A DNA stretch of 64,000 nt from Ditylenchus dipsaci (Eukaryota > Nematoda > Chromadorea > Rhabditida > Anguinidae). A model generated the notes under the pieces. It was not told the origin of the DNA. It made no database searches and worked only from the letters and a program-made list of their open reading frames with translations. Position 1 is the stretch's first letter; each line of letters begins with the position of its first letter. Of the stretch, positions 59,421 through 64,000 are shown piece by piece. The stretch lies in assembly GCA_004194705.1 (NCBI GenBank), contig SADC01001337.1:248001-312000 (forward strand). Direction: 5' to 3'. Both the position numbers and the translations under genes were made by a program.

Positions 59421-60635
59421 TACAGTAGACTCTCGATAAACCGTCACCTCGATAAACCGCCGACACCTTTTTAGCTCAATATTTAAATTTTTTTGCCAAA
59501 ACTGATTTGTCAGTCTAATCGAAAATAGGATGAAATTGATTTCCTGCAGTAAAATTATGAAATACTTCAGTAAATTAATTATTTACTGCAGTAAACTCAA
59601 ATTTCCCACAAATCATTAAATCCTGCAGTAATTTAATTATTTACTGCAGTAAATTTATGAAATACTGCAGTGAATTTATTATTTTTTGCTCCTCAAGTCT
59701 ATTTTTACTCAGTCAAGTGCATATTTCGGGTTGAATGTGTAAGTTTCAGTATGGAAACAAAGAAAAAAAGTCATATTGAGTGAATATATCAGCTGAAAAC
59801 CAAGGTAAAATAGGTGCCGTAACCAGGTAACTGAATTTAAAGGGCCTGACCTCTTCCTACTCGGTGGTCCCCCGCCAATTCAAAAATTTCTCTTGATCAT
59901 TGGACTTCTGTACGGATTTTTCCGCTAGGTTTCTAACAAAGCTAAGCCTAAAATTTGATTTCAGGCCTAGTTTTGTTAGAAACGTGGCGGAAAAATCCGT
60001 ACAGAAGTCCAATGATCAAGGGAAAATTTTTGAATTTGCGGGGACCACCGAGTAGGAAGAGGTCAGGCCCTTTAAGAAAAACAGTATAAATCACTGACAG
60101 AACAGTGCAAACTAGTGAAACTTACATATTCAGCCCACAATATGCACTTGATTGAGTGAAAATAGACTTGAGGAGTAAAAAATAATAAATTTACTGCAGT
60201 ATTTCATAAATTTACTGCAGTAAATAATTAAATTACTGCAGGATTTAATGATTTTGTGGGAAATTCGAATTTACTGCAGTATTTCATGATTTTACTGCAG
60301 GAAATCACCTACAACTTCCAAAATATTGCAAGGATTCCGATTTTACCGATCATTTCTCAAGAAGCTAAAATTTTGACCACTAAGACCCGCGGCTCTCGAT
60401 AAGCCGTCACCCTATTTTAAAAATGGAATGACGGCTTATCGAGAGCCGCGGGTCTTAATGGTCAAAATTTTTGCTTTTTGAGAAATGATCGGCGAAGTTG
60501 GAATCCTTGAGATATTTCGGACTAGACTGACGAATCAGTTTTGGCCAAAAAATTTAAAAATTGAGCTAAAAAAAGTGTCGGACCCTAATCGGGAACAAAC
60601 TTTTGGGGGTGACGGTTTACCGAGAGTCGACTGTA
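59421..60635. mobile_element. TACAGTAGACTCTCG element with two further elements nested inside
   Basis: Outer ends TACAGTAGACTCTCGATAAA / ACCGAGAGTCGACTGTA, with private words CGATAAACCGTCACC. Into its left arm a palindromic element with CTGCAGTAAAT words is inserted (about 59,530-60,320), and into that the TTAA hairpin 59,837-60,075. Lies between DEPDC5 and GPN3. Confidence 0.8.
59837..60075. mobile_element. TTAA-flanked 239-bp hairpin MITE, copy 2
   Basis: Nearly identical to 28,480-28,718 and 63,480-63,720; innermost of three nested insertions. Confidence 0.88.
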
Positions 60636-61182
60636 ATTAGCTAATTTTTATTTTTTTTATGACTTCTAATGAACCCCTGCGTCTAATACTTTAGTTAACC
60701 AGAACTTGTTCTTGAAAAAATTCAACCCTTGTAAAATTTGCGTGATGTATGCGGAAAATGCGGAAAATTTTCCGTTAAAATCCGTGAAGATGCCGGGAAT
60801 TTATTAGTAAAACTCTCGGCTGATACCGGAAATCCCCTGTAACCACCTAATGCCCAAAAAGAGGTTTTGTTTAAAAAAGTTTTACGCATTATAAACTTTA
60901 TGAAAAAAACTCCAGGCTTTTTGAAGTTTGCAACAAATTAGGTTAAAAAATAAAGGCGCATAGGGCTTCATTCGAAGTCATACTGTACTCTATCATTTAT
61001 GCAATTCCGTGTTGTGTATCTCTGTTACTTAGTCGGATACTTGACTTACGAACGACCCATTTTTCATTTTAATAAATGTTCTATTTTTATGTGGACATCT
61101 TATTCACAGTCGGCTGCAGCCAGATTATCTTTTTTTTTCATGGCTATATTTTATTCATGTGAAATATTTCAAACTGTTACTA

Positions 61183-61189
61183 TTTTCAG
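61183..61189 (+). promoter_or_regulatory. 3' splice site just upstream of the GPN3 start
   Basis: TTTTCAG followed by 14 nt and the ATG at 61,204; suits a spliced-leader acceptor or leader-intron end. Confidence 0.5.
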
Positions 61190-61203
61190 AAAATAGTGAA
61201 AAG

Positions 61204-62987
61204 ATGAAATACTGTCAGTTGATTGTCGGTCCAGCTGGAAGTGGAAAAGTAATTATTTACATTTCAAAGGTTTTTTTATTCGTCCTTGTGTTTAGTCTAC
61301 TTACTGTCGGACCATCCAAGAGCACTGCAAGACGATTGGAAGAACTATGTTTGTCGGTTAGACTTTTCTGAAGCTGTTCGACGTAACCAAAATGTTTTTA
61401 TTTTCCAGTTAATTTGGATCCAGCAGCTGAGGTTTTCGACTATGAGTGTGCAGTGGGTTGGTCTTTCTTTTTAAAAACCGCAAGTTTTATCATCACGCTT
61501 TTAAGATATCCGTGAATTGATCAGCGTGGACGACGTTATGGAGGACAAAGAGCTGGCACTCGGTCCTAATGGAGGATTAGTCTATTGTATGGTATGGTTG
61601 CGGAGTAGTTTCGGAACACCCACCCCAGTCAATTTCGGTATACCCACCCAGTCAATTTTGGAACGCCCACTCCATTTAATTTAGTAATACACCCCTAATG
61701 CTACCCCACAATTGAAAGCTTAGAGTGTTAGCTACACGATGATGTGAAAAATTTTCGTTCAGTTCACTAGAATCAATTTATTTTAATAAAAAAAGCCTAG
61801 AACCATTTTGAATATTTAATTTTCTTTTCGAGGCTATTTTTATCTAAAAAAATCGAATTTAGTAAACTGAACGAAGGAATTTTTACATCGTCGTGTAGCT
61901 AACACTCTAAGCTTTCAATTGTGGGGTAGCATTAGGCGTGTATTACTAAATTAAATGGAGTGGGCGTTCCAAAATTGACTGGGCTGGGTATACCGAAATT
62001 GACTGGGGTGGGTGTTCCGAAATTCAGCCATGGTTGCTTTATTTTAGTATTTTGAACCAGTTATCGCATTGAATTATTTAAGGAATATCTGGTTGAAAAT
62101 CTCGAATGGCTGCACGAGCAACTTAATGAAGCTGAAGACGACTATTTCCTCTTTGACTGTCCAGGTAAAACTTTGAGAAAGTGTTCTTTGTTATATTTCG
62201 AATCAAACTACCTTTAGGTCAGATCGAATTGTACAGCCATCTTTCAGTAATGCGTGAAATTGTGGATTCTCTAAAGCTGTGGAACTTCAGCATTTGTACA
62301 ACGTAATATTGGTTTTTCTCTTCTCTAGTTAATTTTGTTAATACTGAATCTTTACTTTTAGATTCCTTCTCGATACAACTTTCTGTTTGGATGCTGACAA
62401 GTTTTTGGCCGCAGCTCTGACAACTTTATCTACTATGGTTTGATTCTATTCCTGCACGTAAAATCATTAATTGATTGTGAGCTATTTAGGTTTCGCTTGA
62501 AACGTCCGCAATAAACGTGCTCACAAAATTTGATCTCTTGAACTCCGAAGACCGAGCCTTGGTTGAAGTCTTTCTTGATGGCGATATAAAATCGGTGTTG
62601 GACAGGCCAGGAAGCAGCGGCAGCAGCGTCTGGGACAGCAAACACAGGAAACTCACTGAAGCTATAGGTCTGCTGCTTACATTTTTAACAGTGACACTAA
62701 ATCTAGGACTTCAGCATCCGTACTTGAAGACTACAGCCTTGTGAAATTTTTGCCGTTGAATGTAGAAGAGGAAGATACTATTACGGAACTATTGATGGTA
62801 ATTCGTCATTTTTAGTTGATTTACTTGAGGCTGAACTTCGATTTCAGGTAATAGACAACACAATACAGGTGTTTTATTAATTTTTGGCATACCAGGAAAA
62901 AGTTTTATTTTTCACTTCTGTTTTTTTCAGTATGGCGAAGACGTTGACGTGAAAGATCGCTACCCAGAAGAGTGTGACCAAGAATGA
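61204..62987 (+). CDS. GPN3: GPN-loop GTPase 3
   Basis: GPN3 is a cytosolic GTPase that, with GPN1, supports assembly and nuclear import of RNA polymerase II. Eleven exons are all in frame with no lesions. [16 protein letters not shown] is the P-loop split by intron 1. [12 protein letters not shown] and [14 protein letters not shown] follow. GPNGGLVYC contains the defining Gly-Pro-Asn loop, [13 protein letters not shown] is the G3 region, and NVLTKFDLL is the TKxD guanine-specificity motif. The end [19 protein letters not shown] matches the family (FAIQYGEDLE). Exon 9 uses the acceptor TTCAG before CATCC, not the earlier CTAG. Intron 4 carries a 428-bp foldback. Confidence 0.96.
61602..62029. 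mobile_element. Foldback MITE in GPN3 intron 4
   Basis: Near-perfect inverted arms beginning GGAGTAGTTTCGGAACACCC, three AATTTCGGTA-ACCCACCCCAGTC words per arm, 8-bp duplication ATGGTTGC (61594-61601 and 62030-62037). Confidence 0.8.
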
Positions 62988-63055
62988 GATAGCAGAATAC
63001 CACTATTGTTTCCTTTACCTCGTTGTCATTGTTGTTGAATACTCTTGTTAGACTT

Positions 63056-63061
63056 AATAAA
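63056..63061 (+). terminator. Candidate polyadenylation signal of GPN3
   Basis: AATAAA 69 nt beyond the GPN3 stop. Confidence 0.55.
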
Positions 63062-63479
63062 TGGAGTTTGGTTGTGAGCTTGAGGTTGTATGGGTCTTAT
63101 CTTAAAGGACCATACTTGTTGACGCAAATGAAAATTTGGCAAGTCGGGACGAGCGCTGGACACTTCTCTTTCATCTCGCACTCTACTCTTTCTATTTATT
63201 TCGAGCGACTCAAAAGAGTACAATGAGAGGCGAAAGAGAAGTGTCCCAGTTAAAAACTCAGAGGCTATAAAAACTTACAGGCTGTGTGCTGAAGTTTTTT
63301 TGTGGCATTTTATGGCAAGATCTTAAAATTCAAACTCCAAGACCTTTTCGGGTTTGTTTTGAGATAGGATAACCATTTTTGATATCACTAATCAGGTCGT
63401 AATTGTTGCTGAATCTTTGATTTGCTGTATTGCTTTTCGCCGGTTTTGTTGTGGTTATGGCGGCTAGGTGAAGACCTGT

Positions 63480-63720
63480 TTAAAGGGCCTGACCTCTTCC
63501 TACTCGGTGGTCCCCCGCCAATTCAAAAATTTTCCCTTGATCATTGGACTTCTGTACGGATTTTTCCGCTAGGTTTCTTACAAAACTAAGCCTAAAATTT
63601 GATTTCAGGCCTAGTTTTGTTAGAAACGTGGCGGAAAAATCCGTACAGAAGTCCAATGATCGAGGGAAAATTTTTGAATTGGCGGGGGACCACCGAGTAG
63701 GAAGAGGTCAGGCCCTTTAA
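63480..63720. mobile_element. TTAA-flanked ~240-bp hairpin MITE, copy 3
   Basis: TTAAAGGGCCTGACCTCTTCC and exact inverse; near-identical to copies at 28,480 and 59,837. Confidence 0.88.
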
Positions 63721-63756
63721 CGAGAACTTGGTTAACAAAAAACCTGCTCAGCGAAA

Positions 63757-63862
63757 ATCTCAAACAAAAAGACAATAAATTCACTTAATGGGTTCATGAA
63801 AAAAATTTGAATTTAAAATTTTTCGTGAACCCATCAAGTAATTTTATTGTCTTTCTCTCTAA
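63757..63862. repeat. Small palindrome
   Basis: AAAAAGACAATAAATTCACTTAATGGGTTCATGAAAAA pairs with TTTTTCGTGAACCCATCAAGTAATTTTATTGTCTTT. Borders 3' of the TTAA hairpin. Confidence 0.6.
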
Positions 63863-63894
63863 TTATTTCACTAAGCGAATTTTGTCGCTACTAT

Positions 63895-64000
63895 GATATA
63901 CCCCAAGCCCCTGCGCCCCCGAAGGGGCCGCAGGGGGCTTGAGAGTTAGAGATGCGCGCACGCACTTACCTTAGACATGATTCCGAGAAGTACTGTTGAT
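63895..64000 (-). repeat. Left part of another copy of the 7,353-8,727 inner repeat
   Basis: Inverse of 7,849-7,960, including the GC hairpin CCCCTGCGCCCC..GGGGCCGCAGGGG and ACTTACCTTAGACATGATTC. Cut by the window end. Confidence 0.75.

Noticed and set aside
7034..62987. Genetic-code change with TGA as a sense codon
   Set aside because: TGA ends GPN3 and the hAT transposase at the expected positions; only two unexplained in-frame TGAs were found.

Overview
The window is animal nuclear DNA. Genes are split by many short GT-AG introns, often 45-60 bp, whose 3' splice sites are T-runs ending in CAG, TAG or AAG. Four of the six conserved genes have such a 3' splice site 7-30 nt in front of the start codon, with no upstream exon recognised, as expected for spliced-leader trans-splicing. 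Together with a possible divergent nuclear-receptor ligand-binding domain this suggests a nematode or another compact-intron invertebrate. That placement is inference. Gene names were assigned by comparing conceptual translations with remembered family sequences; no search was run.

Layout. 1-7,000: mostly mobile DNA, plus a possible nuclear-receptor fragment (minus strand, 662-1303). 7,035-18,274: TM2D2, a small secreted/membrane TM2-domain protein whose second intron is filled by a 7.2-kb TTAA-flanked repeat element. 19,582-22,191: a complete hAT DNA transposon with its transposase. 23,792-25,246 (minus): a short RPC5/POLR3E RNA polymerase III subunit. 25,931-26,415: SNRPD2 (Sm-D2), lying inside a 2.7-kb segment with transposon-like ends. 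28,400-32,500: mobile DNA. 32,592-38,038: SF3B1, 28 coding exons. 39,470-59,134: DEPDC5, the GATOR1 subunit, in roughly 45 exons with transposon-swollen introns. 61,204-62,987: GPN3, an RNA-polymerase assembly GTPase. Two genes (SF3B1, SNRPD2) belong to the spliceosome, two (RPC5, GPN3) concern nuclear RNA polymerases, and DEPDC5 acts in nutrient signalling. They are not an operon.

The rest is densely packed with short inverted-repeat elements: hAT-type (8-bp target duplications), TTAA-type (piggyBac-like), foldback elements with 8-9-bp duplications, and two TA-flanked families. The most striking pattern is that in several unrelated families each copy carries its own short word, repeated many times inside that copy on both arms but different in the next copy.

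The assembly appears to have lost single bases in homopolymers. At least a dozen coding exons regain a conserved reading frame if one base is added to a run, so long-ORF searches miss or break several real genes here.
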